DNA of 64,000 nt from Comamonadaceae bacterium (GTDB lineage: Bacteria; Pseudomonadota; Gammaproteobacteria; Burkholderiales; Burkholderiaceae_C), in the NCBI GenBank assembly GCA_027491035.1, contig JAIXWZ010000061.1, positions 1 to 64,000 on the forward strand, in the 5' to 3' direction. Under the pieces are notes generated by a model. It saw nothing but the letters and a program-made list of their open reading frames with translations. It was not told where the DNA came from and did not search any database. Shown piece after piece: positions 19,836-27,185 of this stretch (positions are counted from its first letter, which is position 1; each line of letters opens with the position of its first letter). A program made the translations under genes and the position numbers.

Positions 19836-21449
19836 TCATCCCGATCGCTTTTTGAGCGCGCGCAAATCGATGGCCTGGCCTCTGGGGTCCTGCCCTGCGG
19901 TAAAGATCAGGTTTTTCTGCAGCTTGTTGGTGGCCGTCACAGGCAGGCTGTCCCGAAACACCAGCCAGCCGGGCGCTTTGTAGTAGGCCAGCTCCTGCAA
20001 GCAGTGAGCCACCAGCTGCCGGCCCAGGGCCTCGTCCGGCAGCGCGCCGCTGGCCGGCACCACCACCGCGAGCACCTCTTCGTCGCGCATCTCGTCGGGC
20101 ACGGCCAGCACCGCCACCCGGGCCACGCCCGGATGGACGGCCAGGCAGGCTTCGACTTCGGCGGCTGAGATGTTTTCACCCGAGCGGCGGATGATGTCCT
20201 TGCGGCGATCGACGAAGTACAGCATGGCGCTGTCGTCCTGGGTGACGACGTCGCCGGTGTGGAACCAGCCGCCGCGCCAGGCCTGCTCGGTCGCTGCGCC
20301 GTCCTGGAGGTAGCCCGAAAAAAAGCCGCGGCGCGGGTTGTCGCCGCTGCTGCGCACGAGCAACTGGCCGGGCTGGCCCTTGGGCACGTCGCCGTCCTGA
20401 TCGTCGACCACGCGCACCTGCAGCGGCGGGGCCGGCCGGCCAAAGGCGCGGGTGTGGGTCAGCCGGGGCTCATGCTGGTTGGCCAGGAAGCGACCGGTTT
20501 CGGTCATGCCCCAAACTTCCACGAAGGGAAAACCAAAGCGCTCCTCCACCTGTCCGTGTAACTGGGGATCGCAGCCCGCGCCAAGGCCAAAACGGATGCG
20601 GTGCTGGCGCTCCAGGGGGGTGGGGGCCTGCTTGAACAAGGCCGGCGGCATGATGCCCAGGTAGTGGATCGCCGTGGCCTGCGACTGCACGCAGTCTTGC
20701 CACCAGCTGCTGGCATGAAAGCGGTCGGGCAGCACCAGGCAGTTGTCGCTCAGGCACATGGTGGCAATCGAGGTCATGCCGCAGTTCATGTGAAAGACCG
20801 GCAGCGGGTTGAGCAGGCGGTCTTGCCCGTGCTCGAAGGCCAGGGCGCCGCCGAGGTCGCGGTACCACGCCCCGGCCGTCATGATGTACTCGTTGCTCAG
20901 CAGGCAGGCCTTGGGCGGGCCAGAGGTGCCCGAGGTGAACAAGATGGCCGCCTCGCGCTGCCACGGATCGCTGGTCGGCTGCGCCACCTTGACCGGCGCC
21001 ATCGGCAGGGCGTGTGCCAGCTCCTGCGCCTTGACCAGCGGCGCTCGCACGCTGCCCGGCCGGGCCAGAGCGGCGCTCAAGGCCTCATGGCGCGCCTCGA
21101 TGGCCACCAGCAGGTCGGCCTGCGACAGCGTCAGGGCATGGTCGATCTCGCCGCCGCGGTGGTCGGGGTTCATCGGCACGATGCATGCGCCCAGGCCGTT
21201 GAGGGCCAGGAAGTGAAAGAAGTGGCGCGGATGGTTGCCCATGGCCAGCGCCACGCGATGCCCGTGGCCCCAGCCCCGCCCGCCGTAAATGCCAAGCAGG
21301 GCGTCGACCTCAAGGCCCGCTTGTTCAAAGGTCCAGACGCGACCGCCCGAGAGCGCCGATTCGGCCAGAAAGGGCAAATTGCCGGCACGCCGGCGGGCGG
21401 CGGTAAAGGCCTCGTGCAGGCTGCGTGAGGTGTCGATCGGGTGTTTCAT
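19836..21449 (-). CDS. AMP-binding acyl-CoA ligase, paralogue of 5353..6945
   Basis: ILFTSGTSGPPKACLLSN, VWGMTETGRFLANQH, DRRKDIIRRSGENISAAEVE; long near-identical blocks with the 5353..6945 product. Confidence 0.9.
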   Translation of the reverse strand: MKHPIDTSRSLHEAFTAARRRAGNLPFLAESALSGGRVWTFEQAGLEVDALLGIYGGRGWGHGHRVALAMGNHPRHFFHFLALNGLGACIVPMNPDHRGGEIDHALTLSQADLLVAIEARHEALSAALARPGSVRAPLVKAQELAHALPMAPVKVAQPTSDPWQREAAILFTSGTSGPPKACLLSNEYIMTAGAWYRDLGGALAFEHGQDRLLNPLPVFHMNCGMTSIATMCLSDNCLVLPDRFHASSWWQDCVQSQATAIHYLGIMPPALFKQAPTPLERQHRIRFGLGAGCDPQLHGQVEERFGFPFVEVWGMTETGRFLANQHEPRLTHTRAFGRPAPPLQVRVVDDQDGDVPKGQPGQLLVRSSGDNPRRGFFSGYLQDGAATEQAWRGGWFHTGDVVTQDDSAMLYFVDRRKDIIRRSGENISAAEVEACLAVHPGVARVAVLAVPDEMRDEEVLAVVVPASGALPDEALGRQLVAHCLQELAYYKAPGWLVFRDSLPVTATNKLQKNLIFTAGQDPRGQAIDLRALKKRSG

Positions 21450-21494
21450 GCCGCTGTCCTTGAGGCGCCCTGCGGGTGATCGTGGTGGCTTGGC

Positions 21495-22559
21495 TCAGGC
21501 CGCGCCGCAAGCCGCAGGCGTGCGGCCGTGGATGCCGCGCAGCAGCACCTTGCCGCGCCGTTGTGGCTGCGCCGCATGGGCCAGGGCCAGTGCCACGTCG
21601 CCCAGGTCATAGACCTGCTCGACCTCGATGTGCAGCACGCCTTGGCGGGCCAGCTCGAGCAGGGCCGGATAGACCTCTCGGCCGGCCTGCCGGTTGGCCG
21701 CCTCGCCAAACCAGCGCGCAAGCCAAAAGCCTCGGACCTCGATGCCTCGAAACACCAGATCGTGCGGCCCGATCTGGCTGGCCTGCCCGCTGAGCAGGCC
21801 GTAGACCACCAGCCGGCCGCCCTCGCTTAAGCAGGCGGCCAGCGACTGCGTGGCGGTCCCGCCCAGGGCGTCGAGGGCCAGGCCGACCGGCTGTGTTCCC
21901 GTGATCTGCAAGACGTGCTGGCGCAGGGCGTGAGCATCGAGCCCGTCATCGACCAGCCAGTGGCCCCCCGCGCCCGCGGGGATGGCCTGCGGCCGGCGCA
22001 CGATGTTGATCAGCGGGATGCCCAGGTGCTCTGCCAGCTGCCTGATGCACTGCCCAACGGCCGAGTTGGCCGCGTTGTGGAGCAGCCACTGACCCGGCGC
22101 CAGACCCATGTGCTTGAGCAGCACCCAGGCCGTGGCCGGGTTGGCCGCCAGCATGGCTTGCTGCAGCGCATCGCCCTCGGCCGGCAAGGCCAGCAGGCTG
22201 CGGCGATGGACCAGCCGTTCATCGGCCCACAGCCCGCCGGCGCCCAAAGGCATGACGCGCTGACCCACTGGCAAGTCGCCCACTTCGGCGCCTGTCTCCA
22301 GCACCACCGCCACGCCTTCATGGCCGGGCACATACGGCAGGCTCGGCTGCACGCCGTAACGCTGCTGCATCTGCAGCAGATCGGCCGGCAAGATGGTCAT
22401 GGCCAGCATGCCGATGCGCACCTGCTGCGCGCCGATCGGCTGGCGCTCGTCTGGGCGCAGGCGCACGCGCTGCTGCCAGGGTTGATCGGGTGTGGTGTCG
22501 ATGACTTCGACGACTCGGGGCGCGGGCAGGGTGCTCGGTTGGGACAAGATGAGGCTCAA
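21495..22559 (-). CDS. Zinc-type alcohol dehydrogenase/quinone reductase-like MDR protein
   Basis: YVPGHEGVAVVLETGAEVGDLPVGQRVMPLGAGG, LHNAANSAVGQCIRQLAEHLG. Confidence 0.82.
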   Translation of the reverse strand: MSLILSQPSTLPAPRVVEVIDTTPDQPWQQRVRLRPDERQPIGAQQVRIGMLAMTILPADLLQMQQRYGVQPSLPYVPGHEGVAVVLETGAEVGDLPVGQRVMPLGAGGLWADERLVHRRSLLALPAEGDALQQAMLAANPATAWVLLKHMGLAPGQWLLHNAANSAVGQCIRQLAEHLGIPLINIVRRPQAIPAGAGGHWLVDDGLDAHALRQHVLQITGTQPVGLALDALGGTATQSLAACLSEGGRLVVYGLLSGQASQIGPHDLVFRGIEVRGFWLARWFGEAANRQAGREVYPALLELARQGVLHIEVEQVYDLGDVALALAHAAQPQRRGKVLLRGIHGRTPAACGAA

Positions 22560-22628
22560 TCAAATCAAGAAGGCGACCGGCTCGCGGGCGCTGCGCTGCT
22601 ACCATTTTGCTCGAAGGAGTTTGTCCAA

Positions 22629-23675
22629 GTGCCTGTATCTCCCCGGATTGACACGCTGCCCCTGGCTGATCCCGCTCGTGCCGACGCGCCGGCGCCGATC
22701 GCGGTGCGCCGCATCGGCAGCGTTCATGTGGGAGGGCGCAGCGCGAGCTTGCAGGGCTTGCCGGCTCGGCAGATCGTCTACTCGCCCGGTGGCCCGGCTG
22801 TGGACCTGGACCCCAACGGGCAATTTCAGATTGAGCAGATGTATGTGCAATACGTGCAGCTGCAAAAGCCCCGGGCGCATCACCCGCTGCTCTTGATGCA
22901 CGGCGGCGGCATGTGCGGCGTCACCTACGAAACCACCCCAGACGGCCGCAGCGGCTGGCAGGAGATTTTTCTGCGCGCCGGCCACGATGTCTGGATTGCC
23001 GATGCGCTCGAGCGCGGCCGCGCGTCCTGGGCCCGCAGCCCCGAGTTTTTTGCCGGTGAGCCGGTGTTTCGGCCGATGCACGAGGCCTGGGAGCTGTTTC
23101 GCATCGGCCCGCCAGGCTCCTGGCATGCGCACGCCCAGCAGCGCCTGCCGCATGCCCGCACGCGTTTTCCTGTCCATGCCTTCGAGACCTTCATGAAGCA
23201 GGCGATGCCGCGCTGGACCTCCAACGACGTGGCCACGGCCGCTGCCTATGGTGAGCTGGCCCGCCTGCATGGGCCCTTTGTGCTGGTCGCCCACAGCCAG
23301 GGTTGCAACTTCGCCTGGACCATGGCGCTGGCCCATCCGCAGCAGGTGCGCGCCATCGTCGCGATCGAGCCCTCGGGCTTTCCGCAGGTGGACGATGCGG
23401 CGCTCGCCCCGCTGCGCGGCATCCCGCAGCTCATGGTCTGGGGCGATCACCTAGACGGCCACCCCCTGTGGTCGCAACTGCGGCCGCGGCTGCGCGCCTT
23501 CGCTCAGCGCCTGCGCCAGTGCGGCGCCCACGTCGACGACTGGGATCTGCCGGCCCTGGGCGTGCACGGCAACTCGCACATGCTGATGATGGACGACAAC
23601 AGCGACGACCTGGCCCTGCGCATCCACCGCTGGCTGGCCGACCAGGGCCTGATGGTCCAGGCGACCCAGCCTTGA
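22629..23675 (+). CDS. Alpha/beta hydrolase
   Basis: HHPLLLMHGGGMCGVTYETTPDGRSGW, VLVAHSQGCNFAWTMALAHP nucleophile elbow, C-terminal GVHGNSHMLMMDDNSDDLA; probable GTG start at 22629. Confidence 0.82.
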   Translation: MPVSPRIDTLPLADPARADAPAPIAVRRIGSVHVGGRSASLQGLPARQIVYSPGGPAVDLDPNGQFQIEQMYVQYVQLQKPRAHHPLLLMHGGGMCGVTYETTPDGRSGWQEIFLRAGHDVWIADALERGRASWARSPEFFAGEPVFRPMHEAWELFRIGPPGSWHAHAQQRLPHARTRFPVHAFETFMKQAMPRWTSNDVATAAAYGELARLHGPFVLVAHSQGCNFAWTMALAHPQQVRAIVAIEPSGFPQVDDAALAPLRGIPQLMVWGDHLDGHPLWSQLRPRLRAFAQRLRQCGAHVDDWDLPALGVHGNSHMLMMDDNSDDLALRIHRWLADQGLMVQATQP

Positions 23676-23699
23676 AGTTGTGCCATAATGCGCGGCTTG

Positions 23700-23777
23700 G
23701 CGGCTGTAGCTCAGTTGGATTAGAGTACTTGGCTACGAACCAAGGGGTCGTGGGTTCGAATCCTGCCAGCCGCGCCA
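23700..23777 (+). tRNA. tRNA-Arg (anticodon ACG)
   Basis: Cloverleaf read by eye: acceptor GCGGCTG/CAGCCGC, anticodon arm CTTGG-CTACGAA-CCAAG (ACG), T-arm GTGGGTTCGAATCCTGC, encoded GCCA 3' end. Confidence 0.93.
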
Positions 23778-23840
23778 GAATTTGCGTTCTAGATCAACGG
23801 GTTAGACATTTCGGTGTCTAGCCCGTTTTTCTTTGGCTGG
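23736..23840 (+). repeat. att-like direct repeat copy A (tRNA-Arg 3' part plus terminator)
   Basis: First 68 bp (23736-23803) identical to 24939-25006; remaining 37 bp diverged but alignable. Confidence 0.92.
23798..23836 (+). terminator. Rho-independent terminator downstream of tRNA-Arg
   Basis: CGGGTTAGACA-tttcgg-TGTCTAGCCCG followed by TTTTT. Confidence 0.85.
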
Positions 23841-23856
23841 GGGACTTTTGGGGGAC

Positions 23857-24159
23857 TCAGATCTGAGAAGCCAGCCTCCCCGCCATCTCTTGTGCAGATG
23901 TGCGCCCAATTTTGAGTGAGTGAGAAGGTTTCTCGGGGGCATCGGGCGTGAACCGCCGATTCAGGCTGGTAGCTGCCTTTGGTAATTGCAGCGCTGACCT
24001 GCTTTGCTGAGGCTCCTTAGCCGGCTTTTCACCGGATTGATTCGCAGCTGGCCCAGAGTGAGGAATAAAGGTCGGACTTCTTGATGGCCATTGAGCGTTT
24101 TTCTTGTGTGCGTCTTGGAGGAGTTTTGTGGAGGCTTGCTGGCTAAGCCCAGGTGTCAT
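23857..24159 (-). CDS. Hypothetical 100-aa Ser/Pro/Lys/Gln-rich protein, third ORF of the higBA operon
   Basis: ATG overlaps the higA stop codon (ATGA), co-directional, lies wholly between the two att-like repeats. Confidence 0.45.
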   Translation of the reverse strand: MTPGLSQQASTKLLQDAHKKNAQWPSRSPTFIPHSGPAANQSGEKPAKEPQQSRSALQLPKAATSLNRRFTPDAPEKPSHSLKIGRTSAQEMAGRLASQI

Positions 24160-24527
24160 CCGGCTACGGTTTCCGCAATCAGCACGTTCGCTGGGATACC
24201 CAGACTCTTGTGCAGCCGGCGGATCATGGCCAGCGTCAGCGGTCGCTTGCGGTTCAGTACCTCATAGACCCGGTTGCTTTTGCCGATGATGGGCTCGAGG
24301 TCCTTAATCGATAGGCCGCTTTGCTCCATGCGGAATTTGATGGCCTCGACCGGGTCCGGTGCCTCAATGACAACGTGCTTGGCTTCGTACGCTTGGACCA
24401 GCGTGACCAGGATGTCCAAGCGGTCGCCCTCCGGAGTGCCCAGCTCAGGGTCGGACTCCATCAAGGTGCTGATTTCCTTGAGCGTGGCCTTGTAGTCAGC
24501 TTCGGTGTGAATAGGGCGGATGTCCAT
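24156..24527 (-). CDS. higA: HigA-like HTH antitoxin
   Basis: MDIRPIHTEADYKATLKEISTLMESDPELGTPEGDRLDILVTLVQAYEAKHVVIEAPDPVEAIKFRMEQSGLSIKDLEPIIGKSNRVYEVLNRKRPLTLAMIRRLHKSLGIP; next to a HigB-like toxin. Confidence 0.9.
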   Translation of the reverse strand: MDIRPIHTEADYKATLKEISTLMESDPELGTPEGDRLDILVTLVQAYEAKHVVIEAPDPVEAIKFRMEQSGLSIKDLEPIIGKSNRVYEVLNRKRPLTLAMIRRLHKSLGIPANVLIAETVAG

Positions 24528-24545
24528 GTTGTCCTCCGTGGCCGA

Positions 24546-24848
24546 TCAGGCCATGTCAATCGTTTCTGCGTCCACTGCGTCGTACTCCTTGTGAGTACCG
24601 ACAAACTTCACGTAGACGACCTGCAGCTTGTAGGCGACGGCCACGATCAGTCGGTAGTCGTTCCCCTTGATGTTGAAGACCACCCGCCGGTTCTTCAGGA
24701 CGCTCGCGCTGCGGTACTGCGCCTTGATGTCAGCCGACTGCGTCCACGTCGCGGTGGTGGCTTCTTCATACCAGGCCTTCAGCGGCTGCTCTGCATCGGG
24801 GTAACGCTGCCAGAAGTCGCGAAGGGTGGAGACGGCGACGACACGCAT
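24546..24848 (-). CDS. higB: HigB-like type II toxin (mRNA interferase)
   Basis: MRVVAVSTLRDFWQRYPDAEQPLKAWYEEA...FNIKGNDYRLIVAVAYKLQVVYVKFVGTHKEYD, typical HigB fold motifs. Confidence 0.9.
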   Translation of the reverse strand: MRVVAVSTLRDFWQRYPDAEQPLKAWYEEATTATWTQSADIKAQYRSASVLKNRRVVFNIKGNDYRLIVAVAYKLQVVYVKFVGTHKEYDAVDAETIDMA

Positions 24849-24854
24849 GGACTT

Positions 24855-24883
24855 AGCATAGTCCCAAAATGGGACTTTTGCAA
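24855..24883 (-). promoter_or_regulatory. Candidate higBA promoter with palindromic operator
   Basis: On minus strand TTGCAA - 17 nt - TATGCT; spacer overlaps perfect palindrome AGTCCCA-AAA-TGGGACT (24860-24876, + strand). Confidence 0.6.
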
Positions 24884-24938
24884 TACAACTTTTCTGAAAT
24901 GCGGAATGATTGGGTCGAAGAGACTGGCGATTGGGCTG

Positions 24939-25043
24939 CGAACCAAGGGGTCGTGGGTTCGAATCCTGCCAGCCGCGCCAGAATTTGCGTTCTAGATCAA
25001 CGGGTTGAACATTTAGGTCTTCAGCCTGTTTTTCTTTGGCTGG
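24939..25043 (+). repeat. att-like direct repeat copy B (truncated tRNA-Arg 3' part plus terminator)
   Basis: 68 bp identical to copy A, then CGGGTTGAACATTTAGGTCTTCAGCCTGTTTTTCTTTGGCTGG. Confidence 0.92.
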
Positions 25044-25099
25044 CCCCCCAAGCCCTCTGGGTGGCTAAGGATTTGAAGTCCCCGTATAGTCCGCAGCTT

Positions 25100-25250
25100 C
25101 TTCCCCAAGGGGAGTAGCGAGCCAGTCGAGCTGGCCGGTCAGGTCGTCAATACACAGTGTGCCGCAGCGCGCTGTCGGCCTTTCCAGACCCGGATGCTTT
25201 CGGGTCACGCAAGACCTTGTGGGTGCGTTCAACCGTACCGAGGTCTGCTA
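25100..25250 (+). ncRNA. yybP-ykoY family (Mn2+-sensing) riboswitch leader of terC
   Basis: CCCCAAGGGGAGTAGCGAGC 5' element, GGTCACGCAAGACCTTGTGGGT core, 3' ACCGAGGTCTGCTA directly before the terC ATG. Confidence 0.82.
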
Positions 25251-25251
25251 T

Positions 25252-26217
25252 ATGAATACCGTTGCGCCACTTTGGCTGTGGCTTGTCTTTGTCGCCATTG
25301 TTTTGGTGGCTCTTTTTGTCGACTTTGTCGTGCTCAAGAAACAGGGTGCGCACGAGGTCGGGGTCAAAGAGGCCCTGAACTGGTCCATCATCTGGGTGGC
25401 CTTGAGCCTGGCCTTCAATGGCTTGTTCTGGTGGGCGGTGCGCGACACCACCGGCAGCAGCAGCCAGGCCACCGAAAAGGCCCTTGAATTCCTGACAGGC
25501 TATCTGATCGAAAAGAGTCTGGCGGTCGACAACATCTTTGTCTTCCTGCTGATCTTCACCTACTTCGCGGTGCCGGCGGCCTACCAGAAGCGGGTGTTGA
25601 TGATCGGCATCATCGGTGCCATCGTGCTGCGCACGGTGATGATCTTGGTGGGCGGCTGGCTGCTGGCTCACTTTCACTGGATCCTCTACGTCTTTGGCGC
25701 CTTCCTGATCCTGACCGGCATCAAGATGTGGTGGGCCGCAGGCAAGGAGCCCGACCTGAGCGAGAACCCGGCGCTGCGCCTGCTGCGCAGGATCATGCCG
25801 GTCAGCAGTTCCTACGACGGCGAGAAGTTCTTCACGGTTGAGAACGGCAAGCGCATTGCCACGCCGCTGTTCATGGTGATCTGCCTGGTCGGTTTGACCG
25901 ACGTCATCTTTGCGGTGGACTCCATCCCGGCCATCTTTGCCATCACGAGCGATCCCTTCATCGTGCTGACCAGCAATGTGTTTGCCATCCTGGGCTTGCG
26001 CGCCATGTTCTTCCTGCTGCAGGCTGTGGCCTCCAAGTTCCACCTGCTCAACTACGGCCTGGCCGTGGTCCTGGTGTTCATTGGCACCAAGATGGTCTTG
26101 ATCGATATCTACAAGATCCCGGTGGCGGTGTCGCTGGCGGTGGTGGTGGCCATCTTGGCGGTGACCATGGTGCTCAGCGTCAGATCGTCTGGCGGCGCTA
26201 CGCCCCCCCGCAAGTGA
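25252..26217 (+). CDS. TerC/Alx family membrane protein
   Basis: FVDFVVLKKQGAHEVGVKEALNWSIIWVALSLAFN, SLAVDNIFVFLLIFTYFAVP, GLTDVIFAVDSIPAIFAITSDPFIVLTSNVFAILGLRAMFF. Confidence 0.93.
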   Translation: MNTVAPLWLWLVFVAIVLVALFVDFVVLKKQGAHEVGVKEALNWSIIWVALSLAFNGLFWWAVRDTTGSSSQATEKALEFLTGYLIEKSLAVDNIFVFLLIFTYFAVPAAYQKRVLMIGIIGAIVLRTVMILVGGWLLAHFHWILYVFGAFLILTGIKMWWAAGKEPDLSENPALRLLRRIMPVSSSYDGEKFFTVENGKRIATPLFMVICLVGLTDVIFAVDSIPAIFAITSDPFIVLTSNVFAILGLRAMFFLLQAVASKFHLLNYGLAVVLVFIGTKMVLIDIYKIPVAVSLAVVVAILAVTMVLSVRSSGGATPPRK

Positions 26218-26242
26218 TTGCACCGATTTAAAGGAGTGAGCC

Positions 26243-26521
26243 ATGAAATGTCCCCAATGCGTGGATCAACTGCTGACCATGGCCGAGCGCCAGGGTGTCG
26301 AGTTGGACTATTGCCCCAAATGTCGGGGTGTGTGGCTCGACCGCGGCGAGCTCGACAAGATCATCGAGCGCAGCGCCGCCCACAGCGCGCCGCCTGCTGC
26401 GCCACCGGCGGCCGCGCCGATGCCGCAGCACATCCCTCAGCAGATGCCGCAGCAGGTGTGGGTTCAGCCCCACCACGGTTACCGCAAGCACAAGTCCTGG
26501 CTGAGCGATATCTTCGACTGA
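26243..26521 (+). CDS. zf-TFIIB domain protein
   Basis: MKCPQCVDQLLTMAERQGVELDYCPKCRGVWLDRGELDKII (two CxxC pairs). Confidence 0.88.
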   Translation: MKCPQCVDQLLTMAERQGVELDYCPKCRGVWLDRGELDKIIERSAAHSAPPAAPPAAAPMPQHIPQQMPQQVWVQPHHGYRKHKSWLSDIFD

Positions 26522-26599
26522 GCCGCCTGCGGTGAGCCCAAACTGAGCGGGCGCCGTGCCGGCGCTCGCGCAGGCGGACTCGGCTGCTATGCTTTTGCC

Positions 26600-27154
26600 A
26601 TGAGCAAAGCCTTCACCAAGGAAAGCGAGTCCGACGACGAGGAGCCGGAGCTTGCGGCCTTGCCGCCCGGCGGCAAGAACTACATCACGCCGGCGGGCTT
26701 TGCACGGCTCAAGGCCGAACTGCTCGAGCTCATCGACACCGAGCGCCCACGCATCGTCGAGGTCGTGCACTGGGCGGCCAGCAACGGTGACCGATCTGAA
26801 AACGGCGACTACCTCTACGGCAAGAAGCGTTTGCGCGAAATCGACAGGCGCATCCGCTTTTTGACCAAGCGGCTGGAGATCGCCGAGGTCAGCGACCCCT
26901 CGGTGCATCAGGGCGGCGACCAGGTTTTCTTTGGCGCCACCGTGCGCTATCTGCAAAAAGACGGGCGCCAGCAGACGGTGACCATCGTGGGCATCGACGA
27001 GGCCGACAGCCTGGCCGGGCAAGTGAGCTGGGTCAGCCCGGTGGCACGGGCCCTGCTCAAGGCCCATGTCGGTGACGAGGTGCCGCTTCATACCCCGCAG
27101 GGGCTGCAGGTCCTGGAGGTGCTGCAGGTGTCCTATCCCGCGCCGGCTCGCTAG
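26600..27154 (+). CDS. greB: Transcription elongation factor GreB
   Basis: YITPAGFARLKAELLELIDTERPRIVEVVHWAASNGDRSENGDYLYGKKRLREIDRRIRFL. Confidence 0.94.
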   Translation: MSKAFTKESESDDEEPELAALPPGGKNYITPAGFARLKAELLELIDTERPRIVEVVHWAASNGDRSENGDYLYGKKRLREIDRRIRFLTKRLEIAEVSDPSVHQGGDQVFFGATVRYLQKDGRQQTVTIVGIDEADSLAGQVSWVSPVARALLKAHVGDEVPLHTPQGLQVLEVLQVSYPAPAR

Positions 27155-27185
27155 ACGACACCCGCGAGCCCTCGGCGCCAGGAGT

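Noticed and set aside
21915-22628. 5' extension of the alpha/beta hydrolase ORF
   Set aside because: Overlaps the antisense MDR oxidoreductase; hydrolase more plausibly starts at GTG 22629.
24928-24978. Possible second tRNA at att copy B
   Set aside because: Only the 3' half from the anticodon loop onward is present; no acceptor 5' strand or D-arm, so it is a truncated att copy.
24869-25117. 82-aa ORF across att copy B
   Set aside because: Reads through the duplicated tRNA fragment and terminator; no protein-like features.
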